Positions 9,478-16,023 of a stretch of DNA of 16,023 nt are shown one piece after another. The notes beneath the pieces were generated by a model, which worked only from the letters and a program-made list of their open reading frames with translations, was not told where the DNA came from and ran no database searches. Origin of the DNA: Alphaproteobacteria bacterium. GTDB taxonomy: Bacteria > Pseudomonadota > Alphaproteobacteria > UBA8366 > JADFVY01. The stretch is taken from NCBI GenBank assembly GCA_029881615.1, contig JAOUMF010000004.1:1-16023 (forward strand), read 5' to 3'. The position numbers were made by a program, and so were the translations under genes. The first letter of the stretch is position 1. Every line of letters starts with the position of its first letter.

Positions 9478-11464
9478 CGGCGATGCGCCCGGTCAGTTCG
9501 GCCAGGTGGTCGAATTTCCATTCATAGGTTCCGACACCGAAGGTCAGTGATCGCAACTCGATGATGATGTCATACAGTTCAGCTTGCGGCATGTGGGCCG
9601 ATACGCTGTCCCAACCCGCCCAACCTTCCTTGGCGTCGAATCCGAGAATTTGACCGCGTCGTTTGCTGATCAGGCCCTGAACCTTGGCGGTAAAGGCGTT
9701 CGGCACATAGATGTGGACTTCGCAGATTGGTTCCAGCAGAACCGGATCGCAGTTCGGCATGGCTTCCTTCATGCCGACAATCGCCGCCAGTTTGAATGCC
9801 ATGTCGGAACTGTCCACCGCATGATATTGGCCGTCGTATAAATTTACCGAAAAATCGACCAGGGGGAAGCCGAGTGGCCCTTTATTCATGTAATCGCGAA
9901 TTCCCGCCTCGACAGCAGGAATGTATTGGCGCGGCACCGCCCCGCCGGTAATGCTTTCGGTGAACTGAAAACCGCTGCCCCGGGGAAGCGGCTTGATCTC
10001 GATATGCACGTCGCCGAACTGCCCGTGGCCGCCGCTCTGTTTTTTATGGCGGGCATGTTGTTTGGTTCCTCGGCGGATCGTCTCCTTATAGGGAGTGAGC
10101 GGCTGGCGGGTATCGACCGCCACATTATATCGGTTGGCAAGTCTTTCCGTCGCCACTTGAAGGTGGATGTCGCCCTGTCCCCAAAGCACCATTTCGTTGG
10201 TGTCCGGATTATGCTCGACCGTTACCGAGGAATCCTCGTCGGCCAACTTGGCTATTGCGGCCGATAATTTTACTTCATCCTCGCGTTTTTTCGGGGTGAT
10301 GGCGAAAGAGTAGATCGGTTGTGCCGGCGCGGGCCAGTCAGGCCCTTTTACCGTGCCGGCGGCACCCAGCAGATCGCCCGTCGAAACCTCGTCCATGCGG
10401 CCCATGGCCACGATATCGCCGATTCCGGCGCTCGCGATTTTGTTTTGGGTGTGGCCGATCATGTGAAACAGCCCGCTGATCTTGTGCGGACCCAGACTCA
10501 TGCCATCCTTGACCGATCCGTCCCAGATGCGGGCCAGCGATGTTTTGCCGGTATGGGGCATATGATAGGTCTTGAATACCTGAACCAGCGGGTCGCCGGA
10601 CAGGCCGCCCAGGCGTTCGCGGGTTTTCCGGGGATCCGGGGTTTCGTGGCGCAGGGCCTTCATCAGGCGCTGCACACCGTTCATATGTTCCGCGGCGCCA
10701 AGGAACACCGGCACGATCAGGTCGTCGGCAAGGTCCTTGGTCATATGCGAATAGATATCCTGCTTTTCGGGAACCGTATCTTCCAGCAGTTGTTCCAGCA
10801 GGCCGTCATCGAAATCGGCCAGCGATTCCAGAAGGGATTGCCGAGCTTCGACCTCTCGATCTTCAAGGTCGCCGGGGATGGATATCAGGTCCGATTGTTC
10901 CCCTTCCTTGAATTTGTAGGCGCGCTCGGAAATAAGGTCGACATAGCCGGATATGGACTCGCCATCGCGAATCGGCACTTCTCGCAGCACTAGTTTGCGC
11001 GAGGATATACCTTGCAAGGCTTCCATCAGGTCGCGCACGCGCACGTCCGTATGATCCAGCTTGTTAATGAAGATCATGTGGGGAATTTCGTGTTCGTCGA
11101 GGAAATGGAAAAGCGGCGCCATTGTCAGCGCCCTGTCGATTTCCGGGTCGCAGACTATGACCGCGACATCGGCGACCATCAGCGCCGATTGGGTGTCATT
11201 CCAGAATTCCACCGAGCCGGGGCAATCAAGAAAATGCCAGGTTTCGCCGAGAAATGTGCCGGTTGCGGCTGAAATCTCAACGCTCATGCCATGGCTTTTG
11301 GCTTCGGGCGAGGCGTCTCCGACAGTGTTCTTGTCTTTCTGGTTGCCTCTGCGGTCGATTGCTCCGCAGCTATACAGGAGCGATTCCATCAAAGTTGTCT
11401 TGCCGCTGAGATAGGGGCCGACCAATGCTGCAACGCGCGGGGCAGCGGGACTGGTGCCAGGCAT
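9443..11464 (-). CDS. Divergent elongation factor G-like GTPase (EF-G paralogue)
   Basis: This 673-residue translational GTPase is slightly shorter than housekeeping EF-G (about 700). The G domain has G1 GPYLSGKTT (16-24), G3 DCPGSVEF (80-87) and G4 NKLD (134-137). Domain II follows (TSLARIWDGSVKDGMSLG), then EF-G-type domains III-V: YKETIRRGTKQHARHKKQSGGHGQFGDVHIEI, GFPLVDFSVNLYDGQYHAVDSS, and LEPICEVHIYVPNAFTAKVQGLISKRRGQILG. Two switch residues differ from canonical EF-G: the switch II His of DTPGHVDF is Ser84, and the switch I RGITI Thr corresponds to Ser61 in HGMSV. It is therefore probably an accessory EF-G (EF-G2-like) rather than the main translocase; its role is unknown. The SD AAGGAG is 6 bases before the ATG. 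The leader holds two hairpins. The gene is first of a minus-strand group with the hydrolase and msrP. Confidence 0.9.
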   Translation of the reverse strand: MPGTSPAAPRVAALVGPYLSGKTTLMESLLYSCGAIDRRGNQKDKNTVGDASPEAKSHGMSVEISAATGTFLGETWHFLDCPGSVEFWNDTQSALMVADVAVIVCDPEIDRALTMAPLFHFLDEHEIPHMIFINKLDHTDVRVRDLMEALQGISSRKLVLREVPIRDGESISGYVDLISERAYKFKEGEQSDLISIPGDLEDREVEARQSLLESLADFDDGLLEQLLEDTVPEKQDIYSHMTKDLADDLIVPVFLGAAEHMNGVQRLMKALRHETPDPRKTRERLGGLSGDPLVQVFKTYHMPHTGKTSLARIWDGSVKDGMSLGPHKISGLFHMIGHTQNKIASAGIGDIVAMGRMDEVSTGDLLGAAGTVKGPDWPAPAQPIYSFAITPKKREDEVKLSAAIAKLADEDSSVTVEHNPDTNEMVLWGQGDIHLQVATERLANRYNVAVDTRQPLTPYKETIRRGTKQHARHKKQSGGHGQFGDVHIEIKPLPRGSGFQFTESITGGAVPRQYIPAVEAGIRDYMNKGPLGFPLVDFSVNLYDGQYHAVDSSDMAFKLAAIVGMKEAMPNCDPVLLEPICEVHIYVPNAFTAKVQGLISKRRGQILGFDAKEGWAGWDSVSAHMPQAELYDIIIELRSLTFGVGTYEWKFDHLAELTGRIADDVVASRQKAA

Positions 11465-11477
11465 ATGCTTCTCCTTT

Positions 11478-11503
11478 CCGGATGATTGAGAGGTTTCATC
11501 CGG
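11478..11503 (-). promoter_or_regulatory. Leader hairpin abutting the ribosome site of the EF-G paralogue
   Basis: CCGGATGA (11478-11485) and TCATCCGG (11496-11503) form a perfect 8-bp stem with a 10-base loop. On the minus strand the stem ends directly at the AAAGGAG ribosome site, and its loop contains CCUCUC, which could pair weakly with that site. The position suggests control of initiation; this is inference. Confidence 0.4.
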
Positions 11504-11514
11504 CGCCCCCGCGC

Positions 11515-11537
11515 GGGAACGCGACGACGCCGTTCCC
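11515..11537 (-). promoter_or_regulatory. Second leader hairpin upstream of the EF-G paralogue
   Basis: GGGAACG (11515-11521) pairs perfectly with CGTTCCC (11531-11537) around a 9-base loop. It lies just upstream of the ribosome-site hairpin on the minus strand. No U tract follows, so it is not a terminator. No good promoter was identified; the rest of the 262-base gap (11465-11726) holds only one further dyad near the mlaC end. Confidence 0.35.
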
Positions 11538-11694
11538 TTAATGTCTTATGGTTCCAGTGCGCGCGCCATGATGCAAGACAAATCGGCACGTCAGCCGGCA
11601 CAGCGGCAAAAACACGCAGAGCATGCCATCCACCGATTGCAGTAATATGTTGAATGCGTATGATTCCGGCTTGGCTGCGCCGGTTCGTCCATCA

Positions 11695-11712
11695 ATATTG
11701 CCTTGGCAATAT
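11695..11712. repeat. Perfect 18-bp inverted repeat downstream of mlaC
   Basis: ATATTGCC (11695-11702), TT, GGCAATAT (11705-11712) is a perfect dyad ending 14 bases from the mlaC stop codon. Neither side has a U tract, so it is not a standard intrinsic terminator. It may be a protein site or an mRNA-stabilising 3' hairpin. Confidence 0.45.
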
Positions 11713-11726
11713 GTGATACGGGGCCG

Positions 11727-12407
11727 TCAATCGGTGCGGTCGGAGCGCAAATTTTCTACCTTGGCGCGGAGCTGTGCGAGAAGGTCCGGGATGTCGCCGC
11801 CGCTTCTGTCCAGGACGGCGGTATATTCCTCGCGTTGGGTAATCGCCATGCTGGCCCCTTCGACCTGAATATCCACGACTGCGTATGAGTCTCCTTCGGC
11901 TCTGATCTGCCAGTCCAGCTTTACAGCAGCCTTGCCGTCGGTAGGCTGAATTTCCGTCAATACCATTATGTAGCGGTCGCCTGGCATGCCGACCTCGCGG
12001 ATTACCTTGAAGCCCTGCCCGGCGTAGGATGCAAAAAGATGGGCATAGGTCAGCACCGCCACTTCCATATAAAGCCGCGTGATTTCCGACATCTGTTCCG
12101 GCGTAACGTTGCGGGCGTGATGTCCCAGGACAAAGCGGCTGATACGTGCGGTGTCGAAGTTTTCTTCGAGAAGAACGCGGAATCGCCTTTCCCGCTCGCG
12201 ATTTGAAATATCAGGGTCAGCCAATTGCAGAATGGCTTCTTCCCCAAGCTTTTCGATAAATTGCGTGGCCGTCTTGCCGGCATGGGCCAGGCAGGGAAAG
12301 AAACTTGTCATCAGAAAGGCCGCGCCGGCGGATATCATGGTATCGCGCCGCGACGGGCGGTGAGAAAGGCTACTGGTTGTTTGTTTTCCCATTCTCCGGC
12401 GCCCCAT
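11727..12407 (-). CDS. mlaC: MlaC/Ttg2D-family periplasmic phospholipid-binding protein
   Basis: This protein of up to 226 residues matches the periplasmic shuttle MlaC, which carries phospholipid between the outer-membrane MlaA complex and the inner-membrane MlaFEDB transporter. Visible features: a signal peptide ending AHA (near residue 43), preceded by SRRDTMISAG, which could make it a Tat substrate; then the family pattern TATQFIEKLGEEAI, NFDTARISRFVLGHHARNVTPEQ, TRLYMEVAVLTYAHLF, and a C-terminal part with VDIQVEGASMAITQREEYTAVL. Start is uncertain: ATG 12407 overlaps mlaA by 38 bases and has no clear ribosome site; ATG 12392 (residue 6) has GGAG only 1 base away; ATG 12338 would lose the Arg pair. 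Translation coupled to mlaA is likely. No mlaD, mlaE or mlaF is in the window. Confidence 0.85.
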   Translation of the reverse strand: MGRRRMGKQTTSSLSHRPSRRDTMISAGAAFLMTSFFPCLAHAGKTATQFIEKLGEEAILQLADPDISNRERERRFRVLLEENFDTARISRFVLGHHARNVTPEQMSEITRLYMEVAVLTYAHLFASYAGQGFKVIREVGMPGDRYIMVLTEIQPTDGKAAVKLDWQIRAEGDSYAVVDIQVEGASMAITQREEYTAVLDRSGGDIPDLLAQLRAKVENLRSDRTD

Positions 12408-13218
12408 CGGGCGGGGGCTCCATGTCCATGTCCATGTTGTCGAAGTCTATCACGCCCGGACCGCCGGTGAAATCACCATCGGGCAAACGGCCGTTGCGGA
12501 TGTCGTGCGCGCGGCGCTGGCGGAATCCGCTGCGCACCGTGGCGTAAAAATCCAGCGACGAATTGCGCAGGTCGTCAATGGTCTTCAGATTGCTCGCGCG
12601 CCAGTCCAGTGCGTTCAGCGTATATCGTACAGCCGCACCCTCCGGCCCGTACTCGTTGCTGATATAGCGTCCAAACGGGTCGATGGCGCCGTCGATGCCC
12701 GCGCCAATTCCGTCGCGAAAATTCGATGGCCCCAGTAGCGGCAGCACCAAATAGGGTCCCGGTTCCACACCCCACACCGCCAAAGTCTGGCCAAAATCTT
12801 CGTAATGTTGGGGAATGCCGGCATCCGAGGCGATGTCGATCAACCCGCCGAGGCCGAGAATGGTATTGGTCATGAATCGGCCAAAGGTATCGCGCGCTCG
12901 CACGCCCTCGCCTTGCAGCAAGGCGTTCAGGATTGTGATGGGGCTTTTCATATTGTTGAGAAAGTTATGGATTCCGGCGCGCACGCCTTTCGGCACCACT
13001 GCCCGGTATCCGATCGCCGCCGGACGCAATATGACTTTGTCCGTGATTTCGTTGAACTGAAAGATCGCCCGGTTCATCGGTTCCAGCGGGTCGCCGGTTT
13101 CCAGGTAATAGGCCAGGGCATCGGGATCGCTTGGTCGCGATGCGCAGCCGCCAAGTAACAGGGCGGCAAGAGCCGCCGTCAGAATGCCTGATCGCCCGAT
13201 CGAGAAAATTTGTTTCAC
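12370..13218 (-). CDS. mlaA: MlaA/VacJ-family outer-membrane lipoprotein
   Basis: This 282-residue lipoprotein removes phospholipid from the outer leaflet of the outer membrane. The signal peptide ends in the lipobox LLGGC (Cys25) with Ala-Ser following, which favours outer-membrane sorting. The family pattern is complete: DPLEPMNRAIFQFNEITDKVILRPAAIGYRAVVP, NFLNNMKSPITILNALLQGE, RFMTNTILGLGGLIDIASDAGIPQHYEDFGQTLAVWG, GPYLVLPLLGPSNFRDGIG, then YTLNALDWRASNL. The start is GTG with AAGGA only 2 bases away, an unusually tight spacing, but an in-frame stop just upstream leaves no earlier start. The C-terminus is a proline/acidic tail with DNMDMDMEPPP, written by a CCATGT repeat. It overlaps mlaC by 38 bases; the pair is an operon. 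Confidence 0.94.
   Translation of the reverse strand: MKQIFSIGRSGILTAALAALLLGGCASRPSDPDALAYYLETGDPLEPMNRAIFQFNEITDKVILRPAAIGYRAVVPKGVRAGIHNFLNNMKSPITILNALLQGEGVRARDTFGRFMTNTILGLGGLIDIASDAGIPQHYEDFGQTLAVWGVEPGPYLVLPLLGPSNFRDGIGAGIDGAIDPFGRYISNEYGPEGAAVRYTLNALDWRASNLKTIDDLRNSSLDFYATVRSGFRQRRAHDIRNGRLPDGDFTGGPGVIDFDNMDMDMEPPPDGAPENGKTNNQ
12420..12437. repeat. Three tandem copies of a hexamer inside the mlaA tail
   Basis: CCATGT occurs three times in direct succession and, read on the minus strand, encodes an Asn-Met-Asp-Met-Asp-Met stretch. Copy-number change would keep frame. It lies in the non-conserved tail, so little effect is expected. Confidence 0.6.
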
Positions 13219-13507
13219 GGTCCTTCAATTCCCGCATTCGCCCGGCTCCACAACGCCACATATCCGCGCGGGGTGTTCGCTCCATATCCAAAGCCCCGTG
13301 CAAGCAGCCGGTGTGCCGCTTGTGGATTGTTCCGATATCGGACCATCTCTGGCCTTTTATGCAGGATCCCCTCTCTGTTGAACCTCAAACAATCAGCTAT
13401 CACAACATGGCCAAAAAAACCATATCTCTTGCAGGTTCATGGTGGTTCGACCGACCAGGAAGCAACCATGCATATATGGCGATTCGAGGAAATATCATTC
13501 AATTCCC

Positions 13508-13536
13508 TTTACAAGACATAAAGATATCTTTATATG
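13508..13536 (+). promoter_or_regulatory. Candidate promoter of the ArsR-metF-metH operon
   Basis: TTTACA (13508-13513) and TATATG (13531-13536) are separated by exactly 17 bases and resemble sigma-70 -35 and -10 boxes; the second is only a partial match. The start site would be near 13543, giving a leader of about 30 bases, too short for a SAM riboswitch. The palindrome fills the spacer, a normal arrangement for repression. Confidence 0.5.
13518..13533. promoter_or_regulatory. Perfect 16-bp palindrome, probable operator for the ArsR-type regulator
   Basis: ATAAAGAT followed by ATCTTTAT is a perfect inverted repeat with no spacer, centred between 13525 and 13526, 39 bases before the regulator's start codon. 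ArsR-family dimers bind such AT-rich dyads. Its place between the -35 and -10 candidates fits autorepression of the methionine operon. Recalled SAH-responsive ArsR regulators of methionine genes use sites with a similar AAGATATCTT-like core, but this was not verified. Confidence 0.65.
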
Positions 13537-13572
13537 TTTATGATGCTTTCTTAAAAGGCAAGGGAATGGGAC

Positions 13573-14547
13573 ATGGATATATTACTAAGCGGTCTGCGTG
13601 CGGCTGCCGAACCAAGCAGGTTACGGTTGTTGGCGTTATGCGCGCATGCGGAACTGACGGTCAGCGAACTGGTCCAGATTATTGGGCAAAGCCAGCCCAG
13701 GGTTTCACGCCATTTGAAGCTGCTTTGCGAAGCCGGCCTGCTGGATCGTTTCCGCGAGGGAACCTGGGCATTTTACCGCCTGTCCGAGAAGGGGCGTGGC
13801 GCCGACCTTGCCCGTGTGTTGATTGACCTCATTCCCGAAGATGACGGCACCCTGACCCTGGACCTGCAGCGCCTTGAGGCCGTGAAGAAGTCCAACTCAA
13901 ATCGCGCGGCGGAATATTTCAGGCAAAATGCCGAAAGCTGGGACAAGATCCGTTCCCTCCATATTGCCGAGGATGCCGTTGAAAACGCGCTTCGGGATTT
14001 GTTCCCCGCGAGCGGAATAAAGGATTTCCTCGATATCGGTACCGGCACGGGCAGGGTTCTTGAGCTGTTCGGTCCGCAAATCGAGCGCGGTGTCGGGATT
14101 GATATGTCGCGGGAAATGCTCGCTGTTGCCCGCGCAAATCTTCAGAAGGCGGATTTGCGCAATTGTCAGGTTCGTCAGGGCGATATGTATCAACTGCCCT
14201 TTAGCGACGACTCTTTCGATGGCGTCGTTATCCATCAGGTTCTGCATTTTGCCGAGGACCCGGCAGAAGTCATTGCAGAGGCTGCCCGGGCGCTGCGTCC
14301 GGGTGGACGATTGGTCGTGGTCGATTTCGCGCCCCATCACCAGGAAATGTTGCGCGAGGAACATGCCCACCGCCGCCTTGGTTTCAACGACAGCGAGGTT
14401 GCCCGCTGGTTCGGGCTCGCCGGGCTGTCGTCCGAGAAAACCGTCATGCTTGAAGGCGAGCCGCTGACGGTATGCCTGTGGTCCGCAACTCGCGCCGCAA
14501 ACGATTCGATGGCGCCGGTCGCGAAAGACGAAGAAGAGAGGGTCTGA
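13573..14547 (+). CDS. ArsR-family regulator fused to a SAM-dependent methyltransferase domain
   Basis: This 324-residue two-domain protein has an ArsR winged helix-turn-helix at residues 1-90 (RAAAEPSRLRLLALCAHAELTVSELVQIIGQSQPRVSRHLKLL, then GLLDRFREGTWAFYRLSE). No cysteine pair typical of metal sensing is seen at the usual helix. From about 110 there is a class I Rossmann methyltransferase: motif I LDIGTGTGRVLELFG (153-167), acidic GIDMSREML (175-183), QGDMYQLPFSDDSFDGVVIHQVLHF and ALRPGGRLVVVDFAPH. The SAM pocket looks intact, so it may be an enzyme, a SAM/SAH sensor, or both. SD AAGGGA (13560-13565) sits 7 bases from ATG 13573; ATG 13566 is out of frame. The gene is 3 bases before metF, which supports a role in methionine/SAM control. 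Confidence 0.92.
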   Translation: MDILLSGLRAAAEPSRLRLLALCAHAELTVSELVQIIGQSQPRVSRHLKLLCEAGLLDRFREGTWAFYRLSEKGRGADLARVLIDLIPEDDGTLTLDLQRLEAVKKSNSNRAAEYFRQNAESWDKIRSLHIAEDAVENALRDLFPASGIKDFLDIGTGTGRVLELFGPQIERGVGIDMSREMLAVARANLQKADLRNCQVRQGDMYQLPFSDDSFDGVVIHQVLHFAEDPAEVIAEAARALRPGGRLVVVDFAPHHQEMLREEHAHRRLGFNDSEVARWFGLAGLSSEKTVMLEGEPLTVCLWSATRAANDSMAPVAKDEEERV

Positions 14548-14550
14548 ACG

Positions 14551-15411
14551 ATGACGGCATTACCGACCATTAGCTTTGAGATATTTCCGCCCAAGACGCC
14601 ACAGGGCGATCAGGCAATGGACTCAATGTTTGAACAGCTCGGATCGCTTCGCCCTGCTTTCTGGTCGGTCACTTACGGCGCCGATGGTTCCGGTCAGGAT
14701 CGCACATTGCGTCTGGTGGAGCGGTTGATCGCACGGGATATGCCCATTGCCGCCCACCTTACCTGTGTCGGCGCGACCCGTGACGAGGTCGATGCGTTGA
14801 CGCGGACCTGGCGTGACATGGGGGTCGGCCGCATCGTGGCGCTGCGCGGCGACATGCCCGGCGGTGGAAAATGGCAGCCGCATGACGGTGGCTATCAGCG
14901 GGCCTCGGAACTGGTGGCCGCGCTACGTCAGGTCGCCGATTTCGACATCGCCGTTGCGGCCTATCCCGAGGCGCACCCCGATTCGCCGTCGCCCCAGGCT
15001 GACATCGATAACCTTAAGGCCAAACAGGATGCAGGCGCTGGTACCGCTATCACCCAGTATTGTTTCGATACCGAAGCGATCCTGCGCTTCCGGGACCGCG
15101 CGGTGGCCGCCGGTATCACTATCCCCATCATACCGGGCATCATGCCGATCGTGAATTTCGCGAGTATCGTCAATTTCAGCGCCCGTTGCGGCGCCGCCAT
15201 TCCTGATTGGCTGGCCGGCCAGTTCGAAGGGCTGGAGGGCGATCCCGAGACGGCCGCCATGGTCGCGGCATCGGTCGCGTCCGAGCAGTGCCGAACCCTG
15301 ATCCACGAGGGTTTCGACAGTTTTCATTTTTACACGCTGAACAAGGCGCCGCTTTCCTATGCGGTGTGCCGTTATCTCGGCATCAACCCATCGATCGCGG
15401 AGGCCGCCTGA
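14551..15411 (+). CDS. metF: 5,10-methylenetetrahydrofolate reductase
   Basis: This 286-residue flavoprotein makes 5-methyl-THF, the methyl donor for methionine synthase. It has the FAD TIM-barrel pattern of MetF: ISFEIFPPKTPQG with the catalytic Glu10, SVTYGADGSGQDRT, AHLTCVGATRDEV, RIVALRGDMPGGG, AVAAYPEAHPDSP, ITQYCFDTEAILRF and IPIIPGIMPIVNF, ending with DSFHFYTLNKAPLSYAVCRYLGI. Length is normal for the bacterial form. The ATG has AGAGGG (14537-14542) at 8 bases, within the end of the preceding gene. It lies 3 bases after the ArsR-methyltransferase stop and 3 bases before metH, so the three are a tight operon. The identification is secure. Confidence 0.97.
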   Translation: MTALPTISFEIFPPKTPQGDQAMDSMFEQLGSLRPAFWSVTYGADGSGQDRTLRLVERLIARDMPIAAHLTCVGATRDEVDALTRTWRDMGVGRIVALRGDMPGGGKWQPHDGGYQRASELVAALRQVADFDIAVAAYPEAHPDSPSPQADIDNLKAKQDAGAGTAITQYCFDTEAILRFRDRAVAAGITIPIIPGIMPIVNFASIVNFSARCGAAIPDWLAGQFEGLEGDPETAAMVAASVASEQCRTLIHEGFDSFHFYTLNKAPLSYAVCRYLGINPSIAEAA

Positions 15412-15414
15412 ACC

Positions 15415-16023
15415 ATGAACGAATTTCTGAAAGCGCTGGGCGAGCGCGTTCTTCTGTGCGATGGAGCTTTCGGCAGCCGCATCCAGGCCATGGATCTGGA
15501 CGTGGAGACGGACTATCGCGGCGCGGAAAATTGCACCGAAATCCTGAATATAAGCCGCCCGGATATCGTGCGGGAAGTTCATGCCGGCTATCTCGAGGCC
15601 GGTTCCGACATCGTCCAGACCAACAGCTTCGGCGGCTCGCCCCTGACCCTGGCCGAGTTCGACCTCGCCGATCAGGCTTTTGAGTTGAACCGGCTCGCCG
15701 GCGAGTTGGCGCGCCAGGCGGTCGAGGAGGCTTCGGCCAAGGACGGCCGCCAGCGGTTCGTGCTGGGCTCTATCGGGCCGGGCACGCGCCTGCCCAGCCT
15801 GGGGCATATCGATTACCAGGCACTGGAAGACGCCTTCTTCACGCAGGCTTCCGGCCTGGTCGCGGGCGGCGTCGACGCGATATTGATCGAAACCTGCCAG
15901 GATCCGTTGCAGATAAAATCGGCGGTCAACGGCGCACGCCGCGCCTTTGCCGAACTGGAACGAGCCCTGCCCATTTTCGTTCAGGTCACGGTGGAAACCA
16001 CCGGCACGCTGCTGGTCGGCGCC
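15415..16023 (+). CDS. metH: Methionine synthase, homocysteine-binding domain, N-terminal part (runs off the window)
   Basis: The first 203 codons are present and the frame stays open to the window end. The protein methylates homocysteine using 5-methyl-THF. The N-terminal homocysteine-binding TIM barrel is recognisable: LLCDGAFGSRIQAMDL, ENCTEILNISRPDIVREVHAGYLEAGSDIVQTNSFGGS, FVLGSIGPGTRLPSLGHI and ADAILIETCQD-like GGVDAILIETCQDPLQ. The zinc-binding cysteines come later in the domain and are not in view, so a full cobalamin-dependent MetH cannot be told apart from a split version with a separate B12 subunit. GGAGG (15399-15403) is 11 bases before the ATG. It follows metF by 3 bases, which fits the pathway. 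Confidence 0.92.
   Translation, partial: MNEFLKALGERVLLCDGAFGSRIQAMDLDVETDYRGAENCTEILNISRPDIVREVHAGYLEAGSDIVQTNSFGGSPLTLAEFDLADQAFELNRLAGELARQAVEEASAKDGRQRFVLGSIGPGTRLPSLGHIDYQALEDAFFTQASGLVAGGVDAILIETCQDPLQIKSAVNGARRAFAELERALPIFVQVTVETTGTLLVGA

Larger units (their letters stand above)
13219..13572. other. Divergent intergenic region between mlaA and the ArsR-methyltransferase operon
   Basis: This 354-base stretch has no convincing gene. The plus-strand open frame crossing it begins inside mlaA and runs out of frame into the next gene. The right end is AT-rich and carries the operon promoter candidate and 16-bp palindrome. A perfect 12-bp palindrome, TCCGATATCGGA, lies at 13331-13342 and shares the GATATC core with the larger one. 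No clear -35/-10 pair for mlaA was found. Confidence 0.6.

Noticed and set aside
10319..10993. Plus-strand frame (224 codons) antisense to the EF-G paralogue
   Set aside because: It lies wholly inside a well-supported GTPase gene and has no motif of its own.
13537..13572. Possible SAM or cobalamin riboswitch ahead of the metF-metH operon
   Set aside because: The predicted leader is only about 30 bases and shows no SAM-II, SAH or B12-box pattern; control by the ArsR-type protein is the simpler reading.
13131..13826. Plus-strand frame (231 codons) across the mlaA-ArsR gap
   Set aside because: It begins inside mlaA and overlaps the ArsR domain out of frame; the protein is without pattern, and the gap contains the promoter and operator.
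14923..15807. Minus-strand frame (294 codons) spanning metF and metH
   Set aside because: It is antisense to two clearly identified genes, spans their junction and shows no domain.

Overview
The window looks like ordinary core chromosome of an alphaproteobacterium, probably Rhodospirillales-like (order inferred from protein style only). The signs are moderately high GC, an ELM1-family protein, an alphaproteobacterial-type Lrp regulator, an ArsR-methyltransferase fusion in front of metF-metH, and MlaA/MlaC. No insertion sequence, integrase, phage gene, tRNA, rRNA or CRISPR array is visible.

Layout. (1) 1-4023, plus strand: the 3' end of carA, overlapping carB (the two subunits of carbamoyl phosphate synthetase), then greA. 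(2) 4057-4542, minus: an Lrp/AsnC regulator with a promoter/dyad candidate in the divergent gap. (3) 4653-6290, plus: an ELM1-family protein closely followed by a 2OG-Fe(II) oxygenase. (4) 6389-7279, plus: a LysR regulator. (5) 7280-7618: a gene-free stretch holding a run of five compact hairpins ending in a textbook intrinsic terminator. This is a strong candidate for an unannotated small RNA and the most interesting object here. (6) 7619-11464, minus: a divergent EF-G paralogue, a metallo-beta-lactamase-fold hydrolase and an MsrP-type molybdoenzyme, read in that order. (7) 11727-13218, minus: mlaA then mlaC, overlapping. (8) 13573-16023, plus: ArsR-methyltransferase, metF and the 5' part of metH, behind a promoter candidate whose spacer holds a perfect 16-bp palindrome.

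How the genes fit together. carAB feeds arginine and pyrimidine synthesis; greA rescues stalled RNA polymerase. The metF-metH operon makes 5-methyl-THF and uses it to methylate homocysteine. The co-transcribed ArsR-methyltransferase is probably its local regulator, perhaps sensing SAM or SAH through its C-terminal domain (inference). MlaA and MlaC belong to outer-membrane phospholipid transport. MsrP repairs oxidised methionine in the periplasm, and here its Tat signal ends in a lipobox-like cysteine motif. The EF-G paralogue has Ser where canonical EF-G has the switch II catalytic His.

Limits: all calls come from reading the sequence and recalled family knowledge. No database search, folding program or alignment was run.
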